Source: Acanthamoeba lenticulata
Taxonomy: Eukaryota > Discosea > Longamoebia > Acanthamoebidae
Assembly (NCBI GenBank): GCA_002179805.1
Contig: NAVB01001636.1
Location: 1-16,921 of the forward strand
DNA: 16,921 bases
Direction of reading: 5' to 3'
In this document: piece by piece, positions 1-8,706 of the stretch
How positions within the stretch are numbered: position 1 is the first letter of the stretch
Layout of the letters: each line of letters opens with the position of its first letter
Notes under the pieces: generated by a model
Seen by the model: the letters and a program-made list of their open reading frames with translations, nothing else
Databases searched by the model: none
Told to the model about the DNA's origin: nothing
Made by a program: the position numbers and the translations under genes

Positions 1-1905
1 AAGGGCTGCCCAGCCCTTTGAGTGAAGGAGGGACAGAGGACTCTGGCGGTCCAATTGAGGCGAGCAAAGGGGCAAAGCGCAACTGTTATAGTCCTCGAGA
101 ATGGTCGGATGCAGTTCGTTGGAGGCGTGTTGGTAATGCTTGATTACGCGCACGATCAGTCGCATCCACTTGTCCCTGTGCGAGCACACATCGACGAGAG
201 CCGAGTAAGAGGAACGGGATGCGCAAGTGGGGTAATGATTGAGAGGGAGGAGGGAGAAAGCAGAAGACAAGAGGATTGGCAGGTGCGCCTAGGAGAGATT
301 TTCTGTATATATAAAGTCACAGTGACCACTTCAGAGTGAAAGTTGACCGCGGTACCGAACGTCCTGGCCGTCGGCCATGAGGTTGAGGATCTTGCCCGAC
401 TTGGCCTTGACGCTGAAGGAAAACCCATCGCGGGACCACACCTCTGCCCCAGCCAATGGGAAGAATCCCTGCTCCATGGCGGCGGGCGGCAGCAAGAGAA
501 AGAGAGAGAGAGAGAGAGAGAGCAAGAGAGGAGGTGAGGCTCTGCCTATTCGACTGGTCAGGAAACAGCGGTACTTTTTGGTCGCGGTGATGCTGGTGCA
601 AAGTCTTGCCCTTCAGGAGAAAGTAGCGATTCTTCCACATGCGCGTGCGCTTGTCGCGGACCATGAGCCACCCTGCGTGTTGCTGCTCGTCGCCATGCAC
701 CGCACACGATCAACAAGCAGCACTCGCGACAACAACCGCCACTGCCGCCACCGGCGATGCAATAATCCGGAAAGCAGCACCTCTTCCTCTTTCTAAAAGA
801 CTCCGCGCGGGTGTTGGTTGGAGGTATGTACTTACCTCACTTTCGGAGCCAAGGGCTACGTTGACAAACCAATCCAGCCAGTGTGTTTTTTCCTCTTCAG
901 ACTCAGCGGCAAGATGTAGCATACGGCTGGCCAAGTCATCCTTGGCTGTGGACTGGAACTTGCGTGTTAACATCAGGAATCAAACAAAACAGGAGGGCAT
1001 GTACTATGTCCGGAGATGGCCTCCAGCAGCACGCACCTCTCTCCCCTCGAGAGGTTGGTCGAAGATGAGGGTCAGGAGGTAGCCGAACTTCTCAGTTCCC
1101 TCAAGCTTCACTGGCAGCCGGGAGTTCTCATGCTCCACGGCAAAGTCCTTCAAGTGAATCGTGTCCTGTGGGAAGTGGCACCCGGTACGGAGAGAGCAGG
1201 AGAGCAAGCTGCTTGAGTTGCGCTGCGATTCGCAGGCACGCGCGCGCACTCACACCACACACGCTCTATCTATCTAACTGGAGTGCAGCGTCTGCTGCCG
1301 TCCTGTGCCCTGGGAAGCGGACGCTGGCGATGGTGATGGAGGAGGAGAAGAAGAAGAAGAAGGGGAACGATAGACAACAGCGACGCGGGATGCAAGGGCA
1401 CTGACCTCGGCAATAACATCATAGTAGTGGATGCAACCTCGCTTGAGGATGAAGTAGCGATTGCGCCATGGCGTACGATTCGTGGTGCTGTGGAGGATGG
1501 TTTGCTTCGCCAGCCAACCCTCCACCAGCGGCTTCGAGTCATTGATAATATCGTCGCGTAAGTCGGTCGATTCTCCGTCACTCTCTGCACGTCGTCAGCA
1601 GGTGCGTTTGGAGGTAAGCTGCTAGCACTGTGAGCAACTTTTCGAGACAGAAGCTTACCGTCCACGCTACTTTCTACACACCCCGGTGCCAGCTCTACCA
1701 CTTGGTCCCATTCGTGCGTGGAGGAGGCAATCACGCCTGGGCCTACGCTCCTGTTGTTTGCACCCGGTTCCCCGGGGGGGGGGCGCCCAGTAAGACTCGT
1801 CGTGTTTGAAAGGTGGCTATCGGGGGCGTACTTGTAGAAATAGGTTGCTGGCAGTTGGCGGACTGATTCAGGCAGAGACTTCTTCAGGGAGTCCCACCAG
1901 CTCAT
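1..1905 (-). CDS. Tandem PH-domain protein (3' end beyond window)
   Basis: Exons read from 1905 downward: 1905-1659, 1584-1406, 1165-1037, 958-836, 682-575, 468-356, 175-<1. They give 358 codons with no stop before the window edge. Residues 1-100 are a low-complexity leader starting MSWWDSLKK. The first PH domain runs about 103-225: VEGWLAK opening, WRNRYFILKRG strand, and the SEEEKTHWLDWF C-terminal helix with its invariant Trp. The second begins about 229: AGWLMVRDK, MWKNRYFLLKG, GFFPLAG, ending DVRDKWMRLI. PH domains bind phosphoinositides or proteins, so a membrane-recruited adaptor is likely; which lipid is unknown. No other domain is visible inside the window, but one could follow. The acceptor at 958 could equally be 952 (two residues fewer). 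The intron at 574-469 is a long CT run on the coding strand. Family assignment is sure; specific function is not. Confidence 0.85.
497..531. repeat. GA/CT microsatellite in PH-gene intron
   Basis: An almost pure GA run (CT on the coding strand) inside the intron 574-469, upstream of the acceptor, where it may act as the polypyrimidine tract. Confidence 0.85.
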
Positions 1906-2053
1906 GGCGCTACGCCCAGGTCTGTGTTGGCTCGAGGGAGTTGTGTCGTGCTCGACGGAAAAGGCAGCAGAAAACAGGCAGCTGCCTGAAAAAAAAATGT
2001 GACGTCACCAGATTTTTAAATTGTGTTTTTTTTTTTTTGTTTTGTTTTTGCCC
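1906..2053. promoter_or_regulatory. Upstream region of PH-domain gene / 3' flank of SEC20
   Basis: This 148-bp gap must hold both the promoter of the PH-domain gene and the 3' UTR of SEC20. It contains two homopolymer-like runs (A at about 1989-1996, T at about 2028-2039) and the perfect palindrome TGACGTCA at 2000-2007, about 95 bp upstream of the PH-domain start codon. That octamer is the classic bZIP (CRE/ATF) binding site; use here is inferred. I see no AATAAA for SEC20 in it. Confidence 0.4.
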
Positions 2054-3117
2054 TCACACGGGCGTGGTGGTGCGCAGTATTGGGCTGCTGGCCAAAAGGC
2101 CAAGCCGGTCAAGTGAGATATAAATCACCACAGAACAAAAGAAGAACACCCCAAAGAGGACCAGTAGCATGTCCGTGCACTCACGCCTCCGCAATTTGGC
2201 GAGGAGGCCATGCGCAGTCCTAACCGATGTCCCGTAAGTCTTGTGATGGTGTACCGTCGCTGTGAGGGCATCCGAGGACTCACCTACAGCACACGTGGGG
2301 TCACGTACATAAGAGTTTCGGGAGAAGAAGAGAGCAAAAAAAAGAGATGAATATCAAGTGGGAGAACAGTAAGTGTACGGAGGGACTGGATGGTTTCCGA
2401 GCCGCGCAAAACCTCGTCATACATCTTTTGGCGCGTTCTTTGAAGTGTAGAAGTAATGCTCTCCTGGGCCTTGGCGGCGTCCTCGGCCGCTCTATAGAGA
2501 GGACCAGCATCCCCTACGGTTAGGAGCTGAAAAGAGGATAAGTGGTGAGGGGTGAGAGATGCACACTTTTGTTTCCGATGGCGGAGAGCTGCTTCACCAC
2601 CCGCTAACAACGCCGCTCTGTCGGCTGTGTGGCGCTTCTCTTGCGCGGCACTGCATGCGATGTTTGCTCGCCGTAAAGAGACATGAAGACTGCGGCGGCA
2701 AACACGTACAACCATCAAGTCAAGAGAGAATGAACACAACTAGCTTAAATAGAAACAAACAACAAGGAGCTCATGAGCACCACGAACGCATTGTATTCAG
2801 CTTGGTGGGTCTTGAGCTGGCCCAGTAGTTTTGCTTTGTCTCTTTCGCTTTCTTGACTTGTTGCTGCTTGCTCCAGCGCCTGCCGTAACATGGTTAGCGC
2901 GAGTGTACCTTAGATGCGATAGTTGTAGGGCGACGACCTTTAGGCAAGTGTGTAGTTGTTTAAGGAGAACTCTGGTTTCGTGATTTTTCTGGTCGATTTG
3001 CTGAATGCTGGCCTCGAGGGCATTATGGTGCAAGTGAGCAATGTGCTCTTTGATTACGAATTCGAGGTTGGTAATGGTGGTGTCCAAACTCGCGGTCGTG
3101 CGCAAACATGAACTCAT
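2054..3117 (-). CDS. SEC20: Sec20/BNIP1-type SNARE of the ER
   Basis: Exons: 3117-2938, 2879-2764, 2689-2601, 2513-2379, 2283-2054; 750 nt, 249 aa. Sec20 is a Qb SNARE on the ER that receives COPI vesicles returning from the Golgi, with Ufe1, Use1 and Sec22 as usual partners. N-terminal coiled coil is residues about 10-100, including ALEQAATSQESERDKAKLL and LRRANIAC, which parallel LAKEQDKESEKQLLLQ and WRKANLTC in BNIP1. The SNARE stretch follows: ESITSTLQRTRQKMYDEV then LRESSDALTATV. LLAKLRRRECTDMLL leads into one membrane anchor (LVLFGVFFFCSVVIYI), then a short tail ending TTTPV. No single reading frame covers this; it appears only after splicing. The junction 2764/2689 uses a weak gttgtt donor and adds about six residues compared with BNIP1, so that boundary is the least certain. 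Start chosen as the only ATG in frame upstream of the coiled coil. Confidence 0.85.
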
Positions 3118-3431
3118 GGACGTTGGTAGTCGGATAGCCCCCCGTGCGGATTTTTGTTGTTTTGGTTTTTTAGTTGTTTGTTTTTTATTCTTCTGCCGAA
3201 GCACGCAACAGCGCAAGTGGCGCGAAGTAAAAATAAATAGGAGGGGCCGACCGAACAGCCCCACACACACGAGGAAAGCGACGATGATGATGTACACACA
3301 GAGCGGAAGCAGGAGGGCAGTACAAAGGGCGCACAAACGCCGCCTAACGAGGCACAAGTAGGCCGCCCAGTGATTCACGTTTGGGTCGACCAGCGCCAAC
3401 GGCCGGGAGCGCTTGGGCGCCGCACTGGTCC
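3118..3431. other. Spacer: SEC20 promoter and SPG1 3' flank
   Basis: Both neighbours are on the minus strand, so this 314-bp stretch should include the SPG1 3' UTR and the SEC20 promoter. It has a T-rich run at about 3150-3190 (A-rich on the coding strand). The frame of SEC20 exon 1 stays open upstream to 3399 and would encode a hydrophobic segment, but there is no ATG in it. I see no other gene. Confidence 0.5.
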
Positions 3432-4338
3432 TTAGTACTCAAGAATGGGCTCGCCCACCTTTGTAATGGGCTCAATCGTGCACTTGAGGTCGCACGCTTT
3501 GGCCAGGACGATCTTGAAGATCTTTTGCACGTTGATAGAAGAGTGCGCCGAACAAAAGATCAGGGGAGCCTTCATAGCCTTGGCAAACTTGCGCGCCTGT
3601 GAAAGGAGGAGGAGGAGGGAGAAGAGAAGAGAAGAGGGTTTGGGGTGGGGGGGGAGGGAGAGAGAGAAGGCACACAGTTGAGCACACTCGTTAGAATAGC
3701 GCGAGAAAGGTCCGCCGTTGGCGTTGACGAAAAAGTTAACCTGCTTAGTGATCTCTTCCTGCTCTTCTTGTTCCTTCTGGGCGAACAAATCATACTTGGT
3801 GCCGATGAGGAAGGGTCTCGCAGTTTTCGTGTGCTCTCGGACTTGACGGAACCATTCCTTGACGGAGATGAGCGTCGACTTGCGCGTAAGGTCAAACATG
3901 AACAAGATGGCCTCGGCATCTTCGCACACCAGCGGCAGCATTGTTATAAACTCGCGCGAGCCACCTACACAACATAGTAAATGAACACATGAAAGCACCA
4001 AATGTGCATCAGAGTTGTTAAGGGGGTACCAAGATCCCAGATGGAGAAGCTGATTTCATTCTTGCCCAAGGTGACAGTCTTTTCCATGAAGTTCACTCCC
4101 TTGTTATTATTCCCAAATTTCACGCACTAAAGTGAGCTGACGCAGCCTAAATTTCCTCTTGGAAAGGTGTGGAGGAACAAAGTGGTACCAAGGTGCAGAT
4201 GTAATCCTCGTCGAATTTGTTCTCTACGTACTTGACCATGAGAGAAGTCTTACCGACTTCACTGTCTCCCACCATGCCTACTTTGATTACAACCTCGTTC
4301 TTCCCATCCTTTCCCTTTCGTTTGTACCGATCGGCCAT
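3432..4338 (-). CDS. spg1: Spg1/Tem1-family Ras-like GTPase
   Basis: Exons: 4338-4189, 4099-4030, 3964-3741, 3596-3432; 609 nt, 202 aa, close to the roughly 200 aa usual for the family. Spg1/Tem1 is the GTP switch at the head of the septation/mitotic-exit network, acting at the spindle pole or centrosome through Cdc7-like kinases. The P-loop GDSEVGKTS is at residues 24-32, the effector region is [18 protein letters not shown], switch II is WDLGGSREF (Gly in place of the usual catalytic Gln, typical of this family), the guanine-specificity motif is TKYD and the late motif is CSAHSSIN. The C terminus EPILEY has no prenylation Cys, also typical. Intron 3 (3740-3597, 144 nt) is a multiple of three, has no stop in frame, and is CT-rich. 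Splice junctions reproduce family length exactly. Confidence 0.93.
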
Positions 4339-4681
4339 TCTCCTCCTATGTCTCTCGTCGCGGACGCACACACAAGGCTGGCGCAAGACGAGTGCCAACG
4401 CGTTTTTCTTTTCCTTGGCCCAGTTTGTGTCGACTGGCAACCATTTATTAATAAGGAAAAAAATAAAACTGTTTTTCCCTTTGGCGCCTTTTGGGCCCAA
4501 GAACGATGGGGCGTGTCCTCGCGAAACGGCGGAAAATCCATGAACACGCCGCTTGCGGGCCACAAAGCGCCTCGCAAATCTTCCGCTTGGGCTTTTCAGT
4601 GTGTCACACCACCGCCAAGAAGAACGTACAGCCAAGAAGAGCGTACCCAACACAAAAACACAGATAGACGAACAGAATATT
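4339..4681. promoter_or_regulatory. Divergent promoter region, SPG1 and inositol-polyphosphate kinase
   Basis: SPG1 (minus) and the kinase (plus) point away from one another across 343 bp. The stretch carries an A-run at about 4456-4468, a GGCGCC and GGGCCC pair at 4482-4499, and an A-rich patch at 4620-4690. No gene-like frame is convincing. The true kinase start could lie downstream of 4682, which would widen this region. Confidence 0.5.
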
Positions 4682-6741
4682 ATGAACGAAACAAAGGTGT
4701 TAGTGATGTTACCTTCACCTTCCCTGCGCCGGCCGAAAGCCTTGCGCAAGAACAAGAGCGCAAGTTCCCTTGGACCGATCAACTTTGGAGCTGCGCGACG
4801 CGGCTGCACGGGGGACTGTTACAACCAGTCTGAGGGGGTCACGTCGCCCCGTTTTAGCTACTCTTTTCACCTCCATCCTCAGCTTGCCGATTCGCAACCC
4901 CCCTCCGACCACGACGGTGACTGTGACCCGATGGTGCTTGGTACTTCGTCTTCCTCGGTTCTTACCCGTGCGGCGGGCAACGGGGCTTTCGAGGCAACGA
5001 CCCTCTACTCGGACCACCCTCTCTCTCTCAGCAAGGAACAGCGCTGGCGGGAAGATCGAGAACGTCCCTCGGTGCGCATCGTGGGTCCTCTACCGCACCA
5101 GTGCGCTGGCCATGAAACTGTGTTTCGCACCACCGATGGCAAGATTTGCAAGCCGCTGGACGAAACCGAGTTCTGGTTCTACAAGACCTGTTTGCGCGAG
5201 TTTCCTCGTTACCAAGCCTTTGTGCCCGCCTGGCACGGCTGCGTACTTCTGTCCCGCAAGAAGCTTCTCCTCCTCATCGACTCCCTCGGTGAGGACGACG
5301 ATGTCATTTCTTCTTCTTCTTCTTCCTCCTCCTCGTCTTCATCCGACGAAGAAGAGGGAGAGATGGAGGTGCAAGAGCGCGTCCGACGCTCAAGGCCAAC
5401 AACTGCAGAGCCTCCGCGTGAGCGAGATGTTTTACCCTCCTCGCCAGGCACTTGGAGCCTCCTGCTCTCAGAAGAGTTTCGGCTCAAACTCGAGCTCGAG
5501 GACAACCTACCTCCTTCCTCACGCGTGTCGCGCGCCTACCGTACCTCCACTCACTCTTACATGCTTTCTCTTTCTCCTATACGAGAGGTGCAGCCTAACG
5601 TTTTCCTCCCTTCCTGCCCTTCCGTCTACTTGTCTTTCCCCCTCCCCTCAACCGCACCCACCGCATGACAGCCTACATCGTGTTGGAAGATCTCACCGCC
5701 GGCTATGATTTCCCGTGCACCCTCGGTACGAGTCGACGTCTACGACCTCTCTTCTCTCTTCTCTCTCTGTCTCTGTTGTGTCACTTTTCCGATGTCCTGG
5801 TTGTTGACGTCTCTATCTCTCTCTCTCTCTCTCTGTGTATATGTGTGTTTATCTAATGTGCCATCTTCACTACGTACGCGGAAGATATCAAAATGGGCAC
5901 CAAGGACCTTCACCACCAGGTCAGCACGTCGACTACGATGGGGCTCCGGATAATGGGGATGCAGGTAAGCGCTGTATTTTTTACAATAATTTTTATCGAG
6001 CGGAACTTTATTTTATTTTATTTTTTTACAATTTACCAAATGGTGTATAAAAAAATGGCCTGGAGGTGTTCTTAACGACCCCTCCCTCTTCCCTCAAACA
6101 TGCGCGATGCGCCTCCCCCGCCGGTGTTCTGGCCGATTCAGGTGTATGAGCCACAGACGCACACCTATCGCCAGTTCGACAAGATGCAAGGAAGACAGCT
6201 GGTCAAAGAAACTGTGCCCCATCAGCTGGCCCAGTTCGTCACGCAGACCCTCAACAGCGGGCCCATCCTGCGGCGCGAAGTGTTGGAGGTCTTCATCCAG
6301 AAGCTCGAAGCTTTGCTGGCGATTTTGCAACAGGAGAATGCTGTTCAGATTCAAAACAGCTCTCTCTTGCTCGTCTATGAAGGTCGCGTGCCGCCGACTT
6401 CGACCAGTGCGCCGGCGATGCCGTGCGTCAAGGCCGATGTGCGGATGATTGATTTCCAGCACGTGCAGCTATCTACCTTGAGCGCCAAACCCGACCTTCG
6501 TTCTCCAACCGTCCTCTCTCCGCCCACCGCTCGCCGTCCGTCTTCCTCCTCTGGTGTCTCCTCCTCCTCCGCCTCAGCTTCATCAGGCGATGAAGCCAGC
6601 GTCGGTGACGATATGGAAGACGCCTCTTCACCTGCCGAACAGGGCCACACGCACGCCGTCGAAAGCGATGCCGATGGTCTAGCGTGGGGTTTGCGCAACC
6701 TCATCTCTCTCCTTCAGGCGACCCTTGCTCGTGGTCGCTAA
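4682..6741 (+). CDS. Inositol-polyphosphate kinase (IPK family, IP6K-like)
   Basis: Exons: 4682-5540, 5672-5725, 5885-5964, 6142-6741; 1593 nt, 530 aa. IPK-family enzymes phosphorylate soluble inositol phosphates using ATP. The fold starts at about residue 140: [17 protein letters not shown], then [26 protein letters not shown] leads into the signature PxxxDxKxG at 301-309. [19 protein letters not shown] follows, then the SSLL motif at 404-407 and the metal-binding IDF at 434-436. The C terminus [10 protein letters not shown] matches the family end. The first 140 residues are unrecognised, and the start ATG is a guess. A Ser homopolymer followed by DEEEGE (codons near 5308-5360) and a second Ser-rich acidic stretch (6480-6660) are lineage-specific insertions in surface loops. 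IP6K is favoured over IPMK or IP3K by the PCxLDxKMG and RICGMQ-like motifs, but substrate cannot be settled here. Confidence 0.88.
5813..5834 (+). repeat. CT microsatellite in kinase intron 2
   Basis: A run of CT dinucleotides on the coding strand within intron 5726-5884, about 50 nt before the acceptor. Other CT-rich patches precede it from 5748. Confidence 0.85.
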
Positions 6742-6943
6742 AGTCCCTGTACATGTTTCTTTTCTTTTCTTTTCTTTTCTTTTTTCCCATCACACGAAAG
6801 CACCAAGAAAAAAAAAAAAGTGTTGCCATAGCCAGAAGGTCCCACGACAAAATTTCGCTCAAAAGATGGCTAAAACCAGCGCCCAGGCAAGCGCCGATCG
6901 ATGGTTCGCGTTCCTTGCCTGATTTCATTATTTACTGTTTGTG
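6742..6943. promoter_or_regulatory. Kinase 3' flank and CBS-gene promoter
   Basis: The two flanking genes are head-to-tail on the plus strand. The 202-bp spacer holds a CTTTT microsatellite (about 6757-6785) and an A run at 6809-6820. No canonical AATAAA for the kinase is present. Nothing else is evident. Confidence 0.4.
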
Positions 6944-8488
6944 ATGGCTTCTACTGACGACACAGGTCCTGGTGCTCGGCCACTCGATTTCTCAGAGGGT
7001 GGCCAGGCAACACTCGAGCGCTTTTTTCGTTCTGTGCCCCTGCTCTCCCTGTCGCGGCCCTACCCAGCAGTTCTTGCTCTGCGCACTCACAGTTCTCTTC
7101 CGCAAGCACTGGCCGTACTAATTCGTCCCTTGTTGAAGTACTGGACAGCCAAGTACAGACTCTCACGACCGTGTGTTGGTAGGCCCTTGCCGAGCATGGC
7201 TTTCTTACAGCTCCCGTGCTTGATGACGCGCGTGCTGTGGTACGCCCACTATCTCCACTTTCTTGACCACTGTGTAGTGGGCATGCATGTGGAGTCAATT
7301 GACAAACAACTTCTGTTTGGACTTAGGTCGGAATGGTGAGTGTGAATGACCTCAACTCAGCAATGGTTACTATTGCGGACACTGTCATGAGGGAGAATGA
7401 GGGTACGGCACCGCCAATGGACGATAACCAAAACTCAATAAAATAAAATAATAATCAACAATCAAAAATCAAAAATCAAAACTAAACGCGCTTGCTGCCA
7501 ATGACACTAGGAGCTTCTGTCGGTGAAGTGAGCGCTCAGATGCAGAAAGAGTGGCAACGCCACTCAGTGGCGGAGATCGCAAATGTTTCAGGCCGCTCGC
7601 CACTGGTGCCCCTTCCCCACGATGCGTCACTGTGGTACCCATTTTTGTCGCAAGGCCATCTCTCCGCCCTCTGTCATCACAACTGTAACAGTGATGGTGA
7701 TGCTGATGATCTAGGGACGCCCTTGAGCGAATGGGAAAGGATGGTGCTCATAGTGTTCTGGTCATGAATGAGGATGGCGTTACCCCTGAGGCGATCTACT
7801 CTCAGGCCGCTGTGCTGGGTTTTCTTTTTCATCACCTGAGTCACTTCAGCACTATTGCCCGCAAGATGGTGCAACAGGTGAGCAACTTCTCACAAGTAGG
7901 ATCTCCTCATCCCTTCTACGTACTTGAGAATACGCCTTTGCTTGAGGCTTTCCGCCTTGCTCGTGATAAGGCATGCCTGCCCCTCTTGCTCTTGCTTCCC
8001 TTTTGTGAAGCATTCCTCAACTCCACCCACACAGGCCGTAACAGGGGTCATGGTGCTGACCCACAGCCGGGCGCTTCTTGGTGTAATAAGTGCCACTGAC
8101 ATCCGGATGCTTGGCCTGCACTTGGAGGGTTGCACCCAGCTCTTTTCCTCTGCTGGTGACTTTGTGTGTAAAATCCAGCAGCAGAACCCACTGGTGCCAT
8201 CCCTTACTTAGTTGTGTGTGCAATTTTGAATTGGCTGACCACAGCTTTATTGCGACAGCTACTTGCCAAGGTCATTTCGAGCACTCCTGTGGACACAGTA
8301 GGGATGGTGATGGAAAAAATGCTGGACAACTCAGTCCACCGGGTCTTCATTGTTCGAACTCATCATGGTAAAATCTTTTCTTGCATTTCATTCTTTTTTT
8401 TTCTAACGTTTAATTTTCAGGTATTGAGCAAGAAGTGCCTTTAGATGTCCTCTCAATGCAGGATATTCTTTGTTTATTTCACCAATAA
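6944..8488 (+). CDS. Four-CBS-domain protein, AMPK-gamma/SNF4-like
   Basis: Exons: 6944-7114, 7183-7239, 7327-7402, 7511-7634, 7715-7970, 8035-8193, 8259-8367, 8421-8488; 1020 nt, 339 aa, the length of AMPK gamma. CBS repeats pair into Bateman modules that bind adenine nucleotides; in SNF4/AMPK gamma they sense AMP/ADP. CBS1: LRTHSSLPQALAALAEHGFL, TAPVLDD, VVGMVSVNDL. CBS2: DASLWDALERMGKDGAHSVL then VMNEDG. CBS3: NTPLLEAFRLARDKAVTGVM, LLGVISATDI. CBS4: STPVDTVGMVMEKMLDNSVH, RVFIV, ending VLSMQDILCLFHQ. The protein starts directly before CBS1 with no beta-subunit-type or catalytic domain. It could instead be a plant CBSX-like regulator. Intron 5 (7971-8034) begins GC rather than GT. An AATAAA overlaps the stop codon. 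The start ATG at 6944 has no competing in-frame ATG upstream. Confidence 0.85.
7437..7447 (+). promoter_or_regulatory. Two overlapping AATAAA hexamers inside CBS-gene intron 3
   Basis: AATAAA occurs at 7437-7442 and again at 7442-7447, followed by ATCAAAA-type short repeats to about 7480. All lie within the intron 7403-7510. They may be ordinary A-rich intron sequence or cryptic polyadenylation signals; nothing else supports use. Confidence 0.25.
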
Positions 8489-8489
8489 A
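8484..8489 (+). terminator. Polyadenylation signal overlapping the CBS-gene stop codon
   Basis: CAATAAA spans the last sense codon (CAA) and the stop TAA (8486-8488). It is the only canonical hexamer near the end of this gene. The 3' UTR would therefore be very short and would end before the repeat island. Confidence 0.5.
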
Positions 8490-8556
8490 ACAGTCCACGC
8501 AAAATATTTCAAAGGCGTTTTTATTCAGAAATGGGTTAAATAAATGTTGAAGTCTT

Positions 8557-8628
8557 TTGCGTTTTCCGACCCATGTCCCAACGAAATGTGATAAAAAGGA
8601 TTGGCAGGACATGGGTCGGAAAACGCAA
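8557..8628. repeat. 22-bp perfect inverted repeat with 28-nt loop
   Basis: The arm 8557-8578 is the exact reverse complement of 8607-8628; the core is GTTTTCCGACCCATGTCC. It lies just downstream of the CBS gene and is followed by a run of short units of the type CGCAATAATTG (8623-8650). A hairpin in RNA or a transposon relict are both possible; it matches no terminal repeat of the neighbouring element. Confidence 0.75.
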
Positions 8629-8706
8629 TAATTGCAATAATCGCAATATTCGCGTTTGGCCCTGCGTTGTAAACGCGTTTATCTCGCAAGAAGATTGCGT
8701 GTATTG

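Noticed and set aside
2880..2938. A GTACAC donor at about 2908 in SEC20 exon 1
   Set aside because: It fits the common GTAC start but gives the wrong phase for the next exon; the GTCGTC site at 2937 restores coiled-coil spacing.
3118..3399. Extension of SEC20 exon 1 frame upstream with a hydrophobic stretch
   Set aside because: The frame is open but has no ATG before 3117, and Sec20 has only a C-terminal anchor. It is the promoter/3' UTR spacer.
4159..4833. Long plus-strand frame opposite SPG1 exon 1 and the divergent promoter
   Set aside because: It overlaps the well-supported GTPase exon on the other strand and shows no recognisable domain.
7262..7326. Possible exon reading GMHVESIDKQLLF in the CBS gene
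   Set aside because: It resembles a CBS strand, but using the acceptor at 7326 gives VVGMVSVNDL with perfect phase and spacing, so this piece is intronic.
7878..8034. Intron starting at the GTGAGC at 7878
   Set aside because: The donor looks good, but the frame continues with conserved CBS3 sequence (YVLENTPLLEAF) and the exon must run to 7970.
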